From: an uncultured Roseburia sp.
GTDB lineage: Bacteria; Bacillota; Clostridia; Lachnospirales; Lachnospiraceae
Assembly (NCBI GenBank): GCA_947642555.1
Contig: CANRSX010000052.1
Span: 1 to 32,952 of the forward strand
Length of the DNA stretch: 32,952 bases
Direction of reading: 5' to 3'
Positions 16,592 through 23,983 of the stretch are shown in pieces. The notes under the pieces were generated by a model. It was given only the letters and a program-made list of their open reading frames with translations. It did not search any database and was not told the origin of the DNA. Made by a program: the position numbers and the translations under genes. Positions within the stretch are counted from its first letter, which is position 1. Each line of letters begins with the position of its first letter.

Positions 16592-17545
16592 ATGGCGAAA
16601 TATCTGATACGGCGGTTTGTGGAGCTGGTGGTTACCATTTTCCTGATCGCCACGGCGACATTTTTTCTCCTGGAAGCGGTACCGGGGGATCCCTTAAGCG
16701 AGCGGGCAGACAAGCTGCCGGTGCAGAGCAGGGAGGCGTTATATGCGAGATACGGGCTGGATAAGCCTGTGATGGAGCGCTATCTTCTCACGATGGGAAG
16801 AATGTGTAAAGGTGACTTTGGTGAGTCTTTTGTCTATGCAGGGCAGACGGTGGGAGGACTGGTTCGCGACAGGCTTCCGGTCTCTGCGCGTCTTGGCTTA
16901 CAGCAGATGATCTTAGGAGTCTCGGTGGGACTTCTCTTAGGAATTCTTGCGGCGATGAAGCGGGGGACCATCGCGGACTATATGGTCGTGGGTTTTTCGG
17001 TATTGCTGATCTCGATTCCACACCTGATCTTCGGTCTGATGCTGCAGAAGATTTTTGCGGGAACGCTGCACTGGTTTCCGACGATCGGCTGGCCCGCGGG
17101 AAAGGACCTGTGGTTCGGCGGGTGGGAGGCTACGGTTCTGCCGACGCTGACCGGCTGCTTTTCTTACATAGCGATGTACGCAAGGCTGTTAAAAACCTCC
17201 ATGTTAGACGTGATCAATCAGGATTACGTGCTGACGGCGGAGTCCAAAGGATTGAGCAAAGGCACTATTATCCGGAAGCACATCTTAAGAAACTCGTTTA
17301 TTCCGGTTATGACGCAGCTGCCGATGTCGGTCGGTATGTGTATCACGGGATCCTTCTTCATCGAGAGTATTTATTCCATTCCGGGGATCGGCCAGTATTA
17401 TGTGACGGCGGTGAATAACCAGGATCTCTCGATCGTGCTCGGGGAGACGGTGCTTCTGTCCATCCTGTATGTCGTGATCCTGTTTCTCACGGATATTCTC
17501 TATGTAGCTGTGGATCCGCGTATTGCGCTGCCGGGTTCGAAATAG
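16592..17545 (+). CDS. oppB: Oligopeptide ABC transporter permease OppB
   Basis: A 317-residue membrane permease of the OppB/DppB family. It begins MAKYLIRRFVELVVTIFLI, the usual first membrane helix, and continues with the family AVPGDPL motif, a long periplasmic loop and five further hydrophobic segments. The EAA coupling loop is visible as the AESKGLSKGTIIRKHILRNSFIPV region. It forms the transmembrane channel with OppC. An upstream in-frame extension would read through the intergenic hairpin, so the ATG at 16592, behind an AAAAAGGGG ribosome site, is preferred. The gene is 15 bases from oppC. Confidence 0.95.
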   Translation: MAKYLIRRFVELVVTIFLIATATFFLLEAVPGDPLSERADKLPVQSREALYARYGLDKPVMERYLLTMGRMCKGDFGESFVYAGQTVGGLVRDRLPVSARLGLQQMILGVSVGLLLGILAAMKRGTIADYMVVGFSVLLISIPHLIFGLMLQKIFAGTLHWFPTIGWPAGKDLWFGGWEATVLPTLTGCFSYIAMYARLLKTSMLDVINQDYVLTAESKGLSKGTIIRKHILRNSFIPVMTQLPMSVGMCITGSFFIESIYSIPGIGQYYVTAVNNQDLSIVLGETVLLSILYVVILFLTDILYVAVDPRIALPGSK

Positions 17546-17560
17546 GAAGGGGGGCTTCGT

Positions 17561-18472
17561 ATGTTATCTCAGGAAAAATTCCGTGTGGTTGGCTACACGC
17601 AGGAGGAGGCCAACCGGATCGAGCGTCCCACGATTTCCTACTGGCAGGACGCATGGCGGCGGTTAAAGAAAAATCCTGTGGCGATGACGGCACTTGTAGT
17701 ACTTATATTTCTTATCATTATGGTGATCATCGGCCCGCATATCAGGGGATATGACTATATCGCGATGAATGTCGTGGATAAGAATCAGGGCTCCAGCGCG
17801 AAATACTGGTTCGGGACGGACAATCTCGGGCGCGATATGTTTTCCCGTATCTGGGTGGGAGCCAGGGCGTCCATGCTGATCGCGCTGATCGCGACCGGGT
17901 TAAAGCTTGTCGTCGGAACGCTCTACGGCGCGGCGATGGCGCATTTCGGCGGATGGGTGGACGACATCTTAATGCGCATTATCGAGGTGCTCAATTCCCT
18001 GCCGCATCTGCTCTTGACGATCCTGATCATGATGGTGCTCGGCAATAACCTGTTCGCGCTTCTGGTGGCCTTAAGCTTTACGGCGTGGTGCTCCACGGCG
18101 CGTCAGACCAGGGGTATGATCAAGCAGTTAAAGGAATCCGAATACGTCTATGCGGCGGAGGTGCTCGGCGCGAGCCCGCTTCGGATCATCGTAAAGCACT
18201 ATGTGCCGAATATGTTAAGCATCCTGATCTTAGAGGCTTCCACGGCGATTCCGGGCTTTATCTTCACGGAGGCGGGCTTAAGCTTCCTCGGGATCGGGCT
18301 GACCGCGCCGGAGATCAGCCTCGGCGTGCTGATTTCCCAGGGGCAGAAGACGCTGGACTTTTATCCGAGCCAGCTGCTCTATCCCTGCGTGGTGCTGTGT
18401 GTGATCGTGATGGCCTTTAACCTGCTGGGCGACGGACTGCGCGATGCGTTGGATCCGCGGCTTCGTCAGTAG
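17561..18472 (+). CDS. oppC: Oligopeptide ABC transporter permease OppC
   Basis: A 303-residue permease of the OppC/DppC family. The N-terminal cytoplasmic extension (TISYWQDAWRRLKKNPVAM, Pfam OppC_N) leads into the first helix. A WFGTDNLGRDMFSRIWVGAR segment and an EAA loop (AAEVLGASPLRIIVKHYVPN) are classic family signatures. Six membrane segments are expected. It pairs with OppB in the inner membrane. A GGAAGGGGGG ribosome site precedes the ATG. It ends in DALDPRLRQ, as the family usually does, 23 bases before oppD. Confidence 0.95.
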   Translation: MLSQEKFRVVGYTQEEANRIERPTISYWQDAWRRLKKNPVAMTALVVLIFLIIMVIIGPHIRGYDYIAMNVVDKNQGSSAKYWFGTDNLGRDMFSRIWVGARASMLIALIATGLKLVVGTLYGAAMAHFGGWVDDILMRIIEVLNSLPHLLLTILIMMVLGNNLFALLVALSFTAWCSTARQTRGMIKQLKESEYVYAAEVLGASPLRIIVKHYVPNMLSILILEASTAIPGFIFTEAGLSFLGIGLTAPEISLGVLISQGQKTLDFYPSQLLYPCVVLCVIVMAFNLLGDGLRDALDPRLRQ

Positions 18473-18495
18473 TACGGGAGAGAAACGGAGGAGAG

Positions 18496-19524
18496 ATGAG
18501 CGAGAAGAATTATATTCTGGAAGTAAAAAATCTGCGGGTTTCCTACCATACATATGCGGGCGAGGTCAAGGCGGTCCGGGGCGTGTCCTTTGAGCTGGCG
18601 ACCGGCGACGCCTTAGCGATCGTGGGGGAGTCCGGCTGCGGAAAGTCCGTGACGGCAAAATCCATTATGGGACTGATCAAGGCGCCCCAGGGCGAGATCA
18701 AGGAAGACAGCGAGATTTTATATAACGGCGAGAATATTTTAAATTACGATAAGAAGCAGTGGCAGGCCTATAAGGGTGGCGAGTGCGCGATTGTGTTCCA
18801 GGACGCTTTGGCGTCGTTAAATCCGACGATGCGTGTCGGGAAGCAGATCATGGAGAACCTGATGGTGCATAAGCACATGACGAAGCAGGAGGCTGCCGCG
18901 GAGGCGGTGGAAATGCTGCGGCTGGTGGGGATCCCGGAGCCGGAGAAGCGCGTGAAGCAGTATCCGCACCAGTTTTCCGGCGGTATGCGCCAGCGTGTCA
19001 TGATCGCCATCGCCTTTGCCTGCGATCCGAAGCTTTTAATCTGCGATGAGCCGACGACGGCTCTCGACGTGACGATCCAGGGACAGATCTTAGATATCAT
19101 CAAGGATCTTCAGAAGAAGAATAACACGTCGGTCATCATGATCACCCATGACCTCGGCGTTGTGGCGAATGTGGCGAAGGAGATCGCCGTGATGTATTCC
19201 GGCATGATCGTGGAGCGGGGACTGTGCGAGGATATTTTCTATCACCCGAGACACCCGTACACCTGGGCGCTGATCCAGTCCGTGCCGCGGCTTGACCTTA
19301 AGAACAAGCAGGAGCTCTCGTCGATCCCGGGTACGCCGCCGGATCTGTTAAACCCGCCGGTGGGATGCCCCTTCTGCACGAGATGCCAGTACTGCATGGA
19401 GATCTGCAAAGAGGAGATGCCGGAGCGCACGGATTTTGGAAACGGGCATACGGCGGCCTGCTGGCTGCATCACCCGATGGCGCCGAAGGTTGCGATGCCG
19501 GAACTGAAAGGAGGCGCGGTATGA
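18496..19524 (+). CDS. oppD: Oligopeptide ABC transporter ATPase OppD
   Basis: A 342-residue ABC ATPase. Walker A GESGCGKS is at residues 44-51. The Q-loop FQDALASLNP, signature FSGGMRQR, Walker B LLICDEPTTALD and H-loop MITHDLG follow in order. The C-terminal Cys-rich tail (CPFCTRCQYCMEIC) belongs to the oligopeptide/dipeptide family extension and could bind an Fe-S cluster, as reported for some homologues. It powers OppBC from the cytoplasm together with OppF. The stop overlaps the oppF start by four bases (ATGA), so translation is probably coupled. Confidence 0.95.
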   Translation: MSEKNYILEVKNLRVSYHTYAGEVKAVRGVSFELATGDALAIVGESGCGKSVTAKSIMGLIKAPQGEIKEDSEILYNGENILNYDKKQWQAYKGGECAIVFQDALASLNPTMRVGKQIMENLMVHKHMTKQEAAAEAVEMLRLVGIPEPEKRVKQYPHQFSGGMRQRVMIAIAFACDPKLLICDEPTTALDVTIQGQILDIIKDLQKKNNTSVIMITHDLGVVANVAKEIAVMYSGMIVERGLCEDIFYHPRHPYTWALIQSVPRLDLKNKQELSSIPGTPPDLLNPPVGCPFCTRCQYCMEICKEEMPERTDFGNGHTAACWLHHPMAPKVAMPELKGGAV

Positions 19525-20507
19525 GTCAGGAAAAAGAAGTGCTCCTTTCCGTGAGCCATTTAAAGAAATATTTTAATGTTGGAAAAAATGCCATTTTAAA
19601 GGCAGTGGACGATGTGAGCTTTGACATCTATAAGGGCGAGACCTTAGGAATGGTGGGGGAGTCCGGCTGCGGCAAGACCACCTGCGGGCGGACCTGCATC
19701 GGGCTTTACGACCGCACGGACGGTGAGGTGCTCTACAAAGGAAAGGATGTCCACTCCATCGCCGGAAAAGAAAAGCAGGCGTATAAGAAGGAAGTGCAGA
19801 TGGTCTTTCAGGATCCCTACGGATCGCTGGATCCGCGTATGACGGTGGCGGAGATCATCGGGGAAGGGATCGATATCCATCACCTGGCGAAGGATAAGCA
19901 GGAGCGCCAGGATATGATCTACAAATATCTGGAGCTGGTGGGCTTAAACCGCGAGCACGCAAACCGCTTTGTGCACGAGTTTTCCGGGGGACAGAGACAG
20001 AGGATCGGAATCGCCCGGGCCCTGGCGGTGCAGCCGGAGTTCATCGTCTTAGACGAGCCGATCTCCGCACTCGATGTGTCGATCCAGGCACAGATCGTGA
20101 ACCTGCTGATTGAATTACAGAAAAAAATCGGCCTGACCTATCTGTTTGTGGCCCATGATCTCTCGATGGTAAAGCATATTTCCGACCGTGTGGCGGTGCT
20201 TTATCTGGGGACGCTGGTGGAGCTGACGACCTCGGAGGAGCTCTATGCCCATCCGCAGCACCCCTATACCCAGGCGCTGCTCTCCGCGATTCCGATTCCG
20301 GACCCGGAGGTGGAGCGGGAGCGGGACGAGAAGAAGATCCGTCTCGAGGGCGAGGTGCCAAGCCCGATCAATACGCCGCCCGGGTGCAAATTTAAGGGCA
20401 GATGCAAATATGCGATGCCGGTTTGCGGGCAGGAGATGCCGCCTCTTACGGATGTAGGAAACGGTCATTTCGTGGCCTGCCATAAGTGTATGCAGGAGCA
20501 GTCGTAG
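19521..20507 (+). CDS. oppF: Oligopeptide ABC transporter ATPase OppF
   Basis: A 328-residue ABC ATPase, partner of OppD. Walker A GESGCGKT is at residues 46-53. Q-loop FQDPYGSLDPR, signature FSGGQRQR, Walker B IVLDEPISALD and H-loop FVAHDLS are all intact. The family C-terminal extension (PPGCKFKGRCKYAMPVC) is present. The start at 19521 uses the ATGA overlap with oppD and has AAAGGAGG upstream. Both ATPases look active, so this is a complete five-gene transporter. No terminator with a good T tract follows, and the next small membrane gene begins 85 bases later. Confidence 0.95.
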   Translation: MSQEKEVLLSVSHLKKYFNVGKNAILKAVDDVSFDIYKGETLGMVGESGCGKTTCGRTCIGLYDRTDGEVLYKGKDVHSIAGKEKQAYKKEVQMVFQDPYGSLDPRMTVAEIIGEGIDIHHLAKDKQERQDMIYKYLELVGLNREHANRFVHEFSGGQRQRIGIARALAVQPEFIVLDEPISALDVSIQAQIVNLLIELQKKIGLTYLFVAHDLSMVKHISDRVAVLYLGTLVELTTSEELYAHPQHPYTQALLSAIPIPDPEVERERDEKKIRLEGEVPSPINTPPGCKFKGRCKYAMPVCGQEMPPLTDVGNGHFVACHKCMQEQS

Positions 20508-20592
20508 AGGCAGCGGCGGCGCAGGAGAAAGAGCAGGAAAAGGCTGACAGCGGCGCAGGCCGGGCGCGGGGATGCGCGGAAATGAGGAGAGT

Positions 20593-20961
20593 ATGGATAC
20601 AGATCAAATCAGAAAACTGCCGGCGGATATCGGGAAAGCCCTGCTGGCCGGCGCGATTGCGGCAGCGGCGGCGGCCCTCCTGTTTTTTGTGATCGGGCTG
20701 ATCGCCGGCGGAGGGGCCTTCGCCGCAGGGCTGGAGGCGGCAAAAAACGGGCTTCTCTTTCTCGCCTCCCTGCTTTTGTTTCTGCTGGCCGGGATGCTCC
20801 TGATGAAGGGAAAGAAACCGGAGAAAAAGCCGGGAAAGAACGGCTGGCGGGATCATTTCCATGTGATCGGATATAAGACGGCCATCGCGGTGATCGCCGT
20901 GGTTTTTCTGCTGTTCGCCTCGGTGGCGGATTATATTCTGCTGCGGGGATGTCTGCATTGA
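20593..20961 (+). CDS. Small membrane protein of unknown function
   Basis: A 122-residue protein with three predicted membrane helices: about residues 14-40 (Ala/Leu/Ile-rich), about 52-72, and about 97-116. A Lys/Pro/Gly-rich cytoplasmic loop (KGKKPEKKPGKNG) lies between helices two and three. I do not recognise a family. The ATG at 20593 has GAGGAG a few bases upstream and is preferred over one 21 bases earlier. It follows oppF by 85 bases and may be carried on the end of the opp transcript. It is the last plus-strand gene before the convergent abi gene. Confidence 0.65.
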   Translation: MDTDQIRKLPADIGKALLAGAIAAAAAALLFFVIGLIAGGGAFAAGLEAAKNGLLFLASLLLFLLAGMLLMKGKKPEKKPGKNGWRDHFHVIGYKTAIAVIAVVFLLFASVADYILLRGCLH

Positions 20962-20966
20962 AAAGA

Positions 20967-20989
20967 GCCGGGAGAAAAAATCTCCCGGT
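20967..20989 (-). terminator. Terminator hairpin between the membrane protein and abi genes
   Basis: CCGGGAG (20968-20974) pairs with CTCCCGG (20982-20988) around an A/T loop. Read on the minus strand it is followed by CTCTTTTC, so it best serves the abi gene. On the plus strand there is no T tract. Confidence 0.6.
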
Positions 20990-20998
20990 TCCAGATCG

Positions 20999-21031
20999 CC
21001 CACAGTATTGCGCCGTTCAACGGCTCGTGGG
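20999..21031. other. Nested inverted repeat downstream of the abi gene
   Basis: CCCAC (20999-21003) pairs with GTGGG (21027-21031). Inside it GCCG (21012-21015) pairs with CGGC (21021-21024) around a TTCAA loop. Nothing known to me explains it. It lies between the abi stop codon and the abi terminator and would be in the abi mRNA 3' end. Confidence 0.4.
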
Positions 21032-21069
21032 AGAAGTCCTGAATAGTATATGCAGATAGAAAGATATAA

Positions 21070-21951
21070 TTACACTTTTTGTTGCCAGTCACTGCGGAAA
21101 CCATAGTAATCCATCCGTACAAACGGATATTTTTGTGTCAGTGCGATCATGGAGTTTTTCATTTCGCTGAATTTATCGGCTGGCAGGAGCCGTTTCATGA
21201 TAAGAAGAAAACCATAAAAATGAGCATTGTCGAGTTCTCCCTTACTGTTTTTCCGCAGCAGTGCTTTTTCCTTTTTGTTAAGGGAAGGTTTCTGTTCAAA
21301 GAGCCGGTTATATATCCTGCTTCCATGTGCGCACAGATTGCGGATGATCGTCATACTGTGCATATAGCTTCCAAGGATGGAAGCGCCTTTCTTCATAGTA
21401 AGACCAAAGGTGCGTGCAACGGCATCCTTAATGGACTGCTCTGAGATGGAATATAAAAAAGAGATGTCGGATATGGTCAGCAGATCGACATACGCCCATA
21501 GCGGGATATCCTGATGCATATCGTTTACAAAGTGTTTCAGATAGGCTTCATGGGGAAGACGCTGTGTTTTCTGCTGGTTTGCTTTGGCTATGATCTCTTT
21601 GTGTTTTGCTTTTCCAGTAAAAAAATCTGCGTTAAGATATCCAAGGGGACCATGGACTTTTGTGAATTCATAAGCATATATGGATTTCATCTGTACTTCG
21701 ATCACTTCGAGATACTGTAGCAGGATGTGTCTGAATTCATGATCAAACTGATAGATATCAACGATGTTTTGGAATGTGGCAGTTTTAAAAAAGGCATCGT
21801 TTTTGCGAAGAGTCAGTGAATAACCGCTGATGCGGTAGTAATTGTTGCGCAGCAGAAAATCCCGGGCCTGTGCGTTGTCGTTGATTGTGAGACCGCGGGA
21901 ACGGAGGATTTCAAGCTGTTCTTCGACGGTTTTGAACTCTTTATCTGCCAT
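21070..21951 (-). CDS. Abi_2-family abortive infection protein (AbiD/AbiF-like, HEPN)
   Basis: A 293-residue member of the Abi_2 family (Pfam PF07751), which includes AbiD and AbiF phage-exclusion proteins. The N-terminal segment EEQLEILRSRGLTI followed by NNYYRISGYSLTLR is the family hallmark. A HEPN ribonuclease motif R-x4-H is present as RNLCAH (Arg204, His209). Many HEPN proteins of this type cut RNA and block growth on phage infection. The ATG at 21951 has AAGGAG seven bases upstream; an ATG 21 bases earlier lacks such a site. It is visibly more AT-rich than its neighbours, has its own promoter and a structured leader, and sits alone between unrelated housekeeping genes, consistent with horizontal gain. 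No phage or transposon genes are adjacent. Confidence 0.85.
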   Translation of the reverse strand: MADKEFKTVEEQLEILRSRGLTINDNAQARDFLLRNNYYRISGYSLTLRKNDAFFKTATFQNIVDIYQFDHEFRHILLQYLEVIEVQMKSIYAYEFTKVHGPLGYLNADFFTGKAKHKEIIAKANQQKTQRLPHEAYLKHFVNDMHQDIPLWAYVDLLTISDISFLYSISEQSIKDAVARTFGLTMKKGASILGSYMHSMTIIRNLCAHGSRIYNRLFEQKPSLNKKEKALLRKNSKGELDNAHFYGFLLIMKRLLPADKFSEMKNSMIALTQKYPFVRMDYYGFRSDWQQKV

Positions 21952-21964
21952 AATATTTCTCCTT

Positions 21965-22021
21965 ATAAACAAAACGCCCTCAAGTGTGCGTGTGTTTCCA
22001 CAGAGGCCTGAGGGAGATGTT
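21965..22021 (-). ncRNA. Candidate structured leader/abiF-type RNA upstream of abi
   Basis: From the predicted transcript start near 22021 the minus-strand RNA folds readily. CCCUCA (22014-22009) pairs with UGAGGG (21982-21977). Within it UGUG-GAAA-CACA (22002-21991) makes a stem with a GNRA tetraloop. The outer stem is followed by CGUUUUGUUU (21976-21967), which resembles an intrinsic terminator. A conserved abiF RNA motif upstream of abiF genes has been described from comparative genomics; that match is recalled, not checked. The RNA could be a stand-alone antitoxin-like RNA or an attenuator of the abi mRNA. Confidence 0.5.
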
Positions 22022-22027
22022 AATTTA

Positions 22028-22055
22028 ATACTACCACAAAAAAGAAAATTGTCAA
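22028..22055 (-). promoter_or_regulatory. Sigma-A promoter of the abi leader and gene
   Basis: On the minus strand a perfect TTGACA (22050-22055) is followed after 16 bases by TAGTAT (22028-22033). An alternative -10, TATTAA at 22025-22030, has a 19-base spacer. Confidence 0.6.
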
Positions 22056-22101
22056 GAAATCAAAAGATTCTTTTTGTATTTTTCACATTTAGAACAAAGA
22101 C

Positions 22102-22140
22102 GCGGCGCCATCATCCGATCAGATGATGGCGCCGCATCTT
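22102..22140 (-). terminator. Strong bidirectional terminator hairpin
   Basis: A perfect 14-bp stem, GCGGCGCCATCATC (22102-22115) with its complement (22122-22135), loop CGATCA. On the minus strand it ends the 22173-22814 gene and is followed by GTCTTTG. On the plus strand it is followed by ATCTTTTTA. Confidence 0.85.
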
Positions 22141-22172
22141 TTTATGCGGTCCGCTGTCAGACAGCCGTTCTT

Positions 22173-22814
22173 TTATGCTTCGGTCTGTACGGAGGTTGCC
22201 TCCTCATTTCCCTTCTTCCAGGCGTCGAACTTCTCTACGACTGCGTCATAGGTGCGCTGGGAGATATCCGGAAGCTTGTCGCCCCAGGTGCCGGTCGCCT
22301 GTGCAAAGCCCTTCTTGAACGCCTCTAAGAGCTCGTCGGCCTTGGACGGATCGTTGCCGGAAAGCGCCTTCGCGAAGTCAAGGATCCGGTCGGAGGTCTG
22401 ATTCACGCCCCAGTAGCCGTCCTCCGCGATGTCTGCTTCCGCCTCAGCCTTTGTCATGGCGTCAACGGTGAAATCGCCCTTTGCCAGAAAACGCCACATG
22501 GAGTCTGCGTTGCCGATCGCGGCGCCCTGTTTTTTCATCATCTTCTCGACGAGACTGCGGAGCTGTGAGGTGCGCTGTTCTGCATCAGCCTTCAGCTTTG
22601 CGACCATATCTGCGTTGTATTTCTTTGTGACGGAATTCTTCACCTCGGTCTTCTCATAGGTCACGCCGGTGTTCTTCTCCTCGGCTTTCTCGAGGGAATC
22701 TCTTTTCTCGGCAGCGGCCTTCTCAGCGGCCTTCTGCTCTGCCTGCGCCTTTGCGGTCGGAGCGGTATACGCCGGTGTCTGCTGTGTGGTATTGTTTACG
22801 GTATTAATTGCCAT
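22173..22814 (-). CDS. Conserved hypothetical protein with C-terminal WGxKLPDIS domain
   Basis: A 213-residue soluble protein. Residues about 10-75 are Ala/Lys/Glu/Gln/Thr-rich and probably disordered or helical. The C-terminal half contains GYWGVNQTSDRILDFAKAL and TWGDKLPDISQRTYDAV, a pattern I recall from uncharacterised proteins in flagellated bacteria of several phyla; the family name is uncertain and no function is established. The ATG at 22814 has GGAGGA about seven bases upstream and is preferred over one 15 bases earlier. The gene stands alone, with a sigma-D-like promoter ahead and a strong terminator behind. That layout supports co-expression with motility genes, none of which are in this window. 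Confidence 0.7.
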   Translation of the reverse strand: MAINTVNNTTQQTPAYTAPTAKAQAEQKAAEKAAAEKRDSLEKAEEKNTGVTYEKTEVKNSVTKKYNADMVAKLKADAEQRTSQLRSLVEKMMKKQGAAIGNADSMWRFLAKGDFTVDAMTKAEAEADIAEDGYWGVNQTSDRILDFAKALSGNDPSKADELLEAFKKGFAQATGTWGDKLPDISQRTYDAVVEKFDAWKKGNEEATSVQTEA

Positions 22815-22904
22815 AGCGGTTTCCTCCATTCCTTTGGATAGCTGGTTGTAAATGAATGCTTTGCGTGATCAGCCGGCGTCCCTGCCTGGCTGTCTTTTAT
22901 CTTT

Positions 22905-22932
22905 ATATCGGAAGGAAAAAAGAGAATCTTTA
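22905..22932 (-). promoter_or_regulatory. Sigma-D (FliA-type) promoter candidate
   Basis: On the minus strand TAAAGATT (22925-22932) is followed, 17 bases after the TAAA, by CCGATAT (22905-22911). This resembles the motility sigma consensus TAAA-N15-GCCGATAT, with one extra base in the spacer. It lies about 85 bases ahead of the start of the 22173-22814 gene. Confidence 0.6.
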
Positions 22933-22938
22933 GAACAG

Positions 22939-22967
22939 TTGACCTTTTCGGGGAAACATGATAATAT
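22939..22967 (+). promoter_or_regulatory. Sigma-A promoter of ispE-gntR
   Basis: TTGACC (22939-22944), a 17-base spacer and TAATAT (22962-22967), about 55 bases before the ispE start. Confidence 0.75.
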
Positions 22968-22972
22968 GTATA

Positions 22973-22982
22973 TTGTATACAA
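22973..22982. promoter_or_regulatory. Palindrome TTGTATACAA at the ispE transcription start
   Basis: A perfect ten-base palindrome five bases past the -10 box. Its TTGTATACAA form resembles sites bound by FadR/FCD-type GntR regulators, the class encoded by the second gene of this operon, so autoregulation is plausible. Confidence 0.5.
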
Positions 22983-23021
22983 AGTACACAAGAGACACAA
23001 TGCCGTCGGGAAGGGGTAAGC

Positions 23022-23963
23022 ATGAGGGAGATATCGGTAAAGGCGCTGGCGAAGATTAATCTGGGACTGGACGTGGTGAGGAAGCGGGAGGACGGTTATC
23101 ACGAGGTGCGGATGGTGATGCAGACGATCCATCTGTTTGACCGGCTGATCATCACAAGAGGGCCGTCCGGCCGTACCAGCACGCACTCCTACGGGATACG
23201 ATCCGGCGGATCCGCAGGGAAGGCCGGATGCCGCGCGGGGAGGATTACGATCAGCACAAACCTGTCTTTTCTGCCGGTCAATGAGAATAACCTGGCATAC
23301 CGTGCGGCGAGGCTTCTGATGGAGGAATTTCAGATCGCGGATGCGGTGGACATTAAGCTGTATAAGCATATCCCGGTGGCCGCGGGCCTGGCCGGTGGGA
23401 GCTCGGATGCCGCGGCGGTGCTGTACGCGTTAAACCGCATGTTTGATCTGGGACTGACCAGGAAAGAGCTGATGAAGCGGGGGGTGACGCTCGGCGCGGA
23501 TGTCCCCTACTGTGTGATGCGCGGGACGGCGCTGGCGGAGGGCATCGGGGAGAAGCTGACGCCCCTGCCGCCGATGGTGCGCTGCCCGGTGCTGATCGCG
23601 AAACCCCAGGTGAACGTGTCGACCAGATTTGTCTATGAAAACCTAAAGCTCGGGGGAGCGTTAAAGCATCCGGATATCGATCAGCTGGTCGCGGATATCC
23701 AGGCGAAGGATCTTATGGCGATCGCCTCGGATATGGGAAATGTGCTGGAGACCGTGACGGTTCCGAATTATCCGGTGATCGCGCAGATAAAGGATCACAT
23801 GCTGGAACACGGCGCGGTAAACGCGATGATGAGCGGGAGCGGGCCCACGGTGTTCGGTCTGTTTGCGGATGAGGATACCGCTGCGGCTGCCTATGAGGCG
23901 TTGCGCGAGGCCGGTCTGGGACGCCAGGTGTACCTGACCAGTATTTACAATACATCCAGATAG
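23022..23963 (+). CDS. ispE: 4-diphosphocytidyl-2-C-methyl-D-erythritol kinase
   Basis: A 313-residue GHMP kinase, fourth dedicated step of the MEP isoprenoid pathway (CDP-ME to CDP-ME 2-phosphate). Motif 1, VKALAKINLGLDVVRKREDGYHEV, is at the N terminus. The ATP-binding glycine-rich loop PVAAGLAGGSSDAAA is in the middle and the C-terminal MSGSGPTVFGLF is intact. It is about 25 residues longer than usual. The extra stretch, residues about 46-75, is Gly/Ser/Arg-rich and falls in the loop after HLFDRL, where it should be tolerated. The ATG has GGAAGGGGT just upstream. It has its own promoter and is followed directly by a GntR regulator, an arrangement I recall from other Clostridia. Confidence 0.93.
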   Translation: MREISVKALAKINLGLDVVRKREDGYHEVRMVMQTIHLFDRLIITRGPSGRTSTHSYGIRSGGSAGKAGCRAGRITISTNLSFLPVNENNLAYRAARLLMEEFQIADAVDIKLYKHIPVAAGLAGGSSDAAAVLYALNRMFDLGLTRKELMKRGVTLGADVPYCVMRGTALAEGIGEKLTPLPPMVRCPVLIAKPQVNVSTRFVYENLKLGGALKHPDIDQLVADIQAKDLMAIASDMGNVLETVTVPNYPVIAQIKDHMLEHGAVNAMMSGSGPTVFGLFADEDTAAAAYEALREAGLGRQVYLTSIYNTSR

Positions 23964-23983
23964 TGCGGGAGGAATGGAACAAG

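Noticed and set aside
20931..21122. Minus-strand 63-codon frame through the abi terminator region
   Set aside because: It overlaps the abi 3' end, the nested stem and the terminator; no ribosome site and no recognised domain. Possible gene-fragment origin could not be supported.
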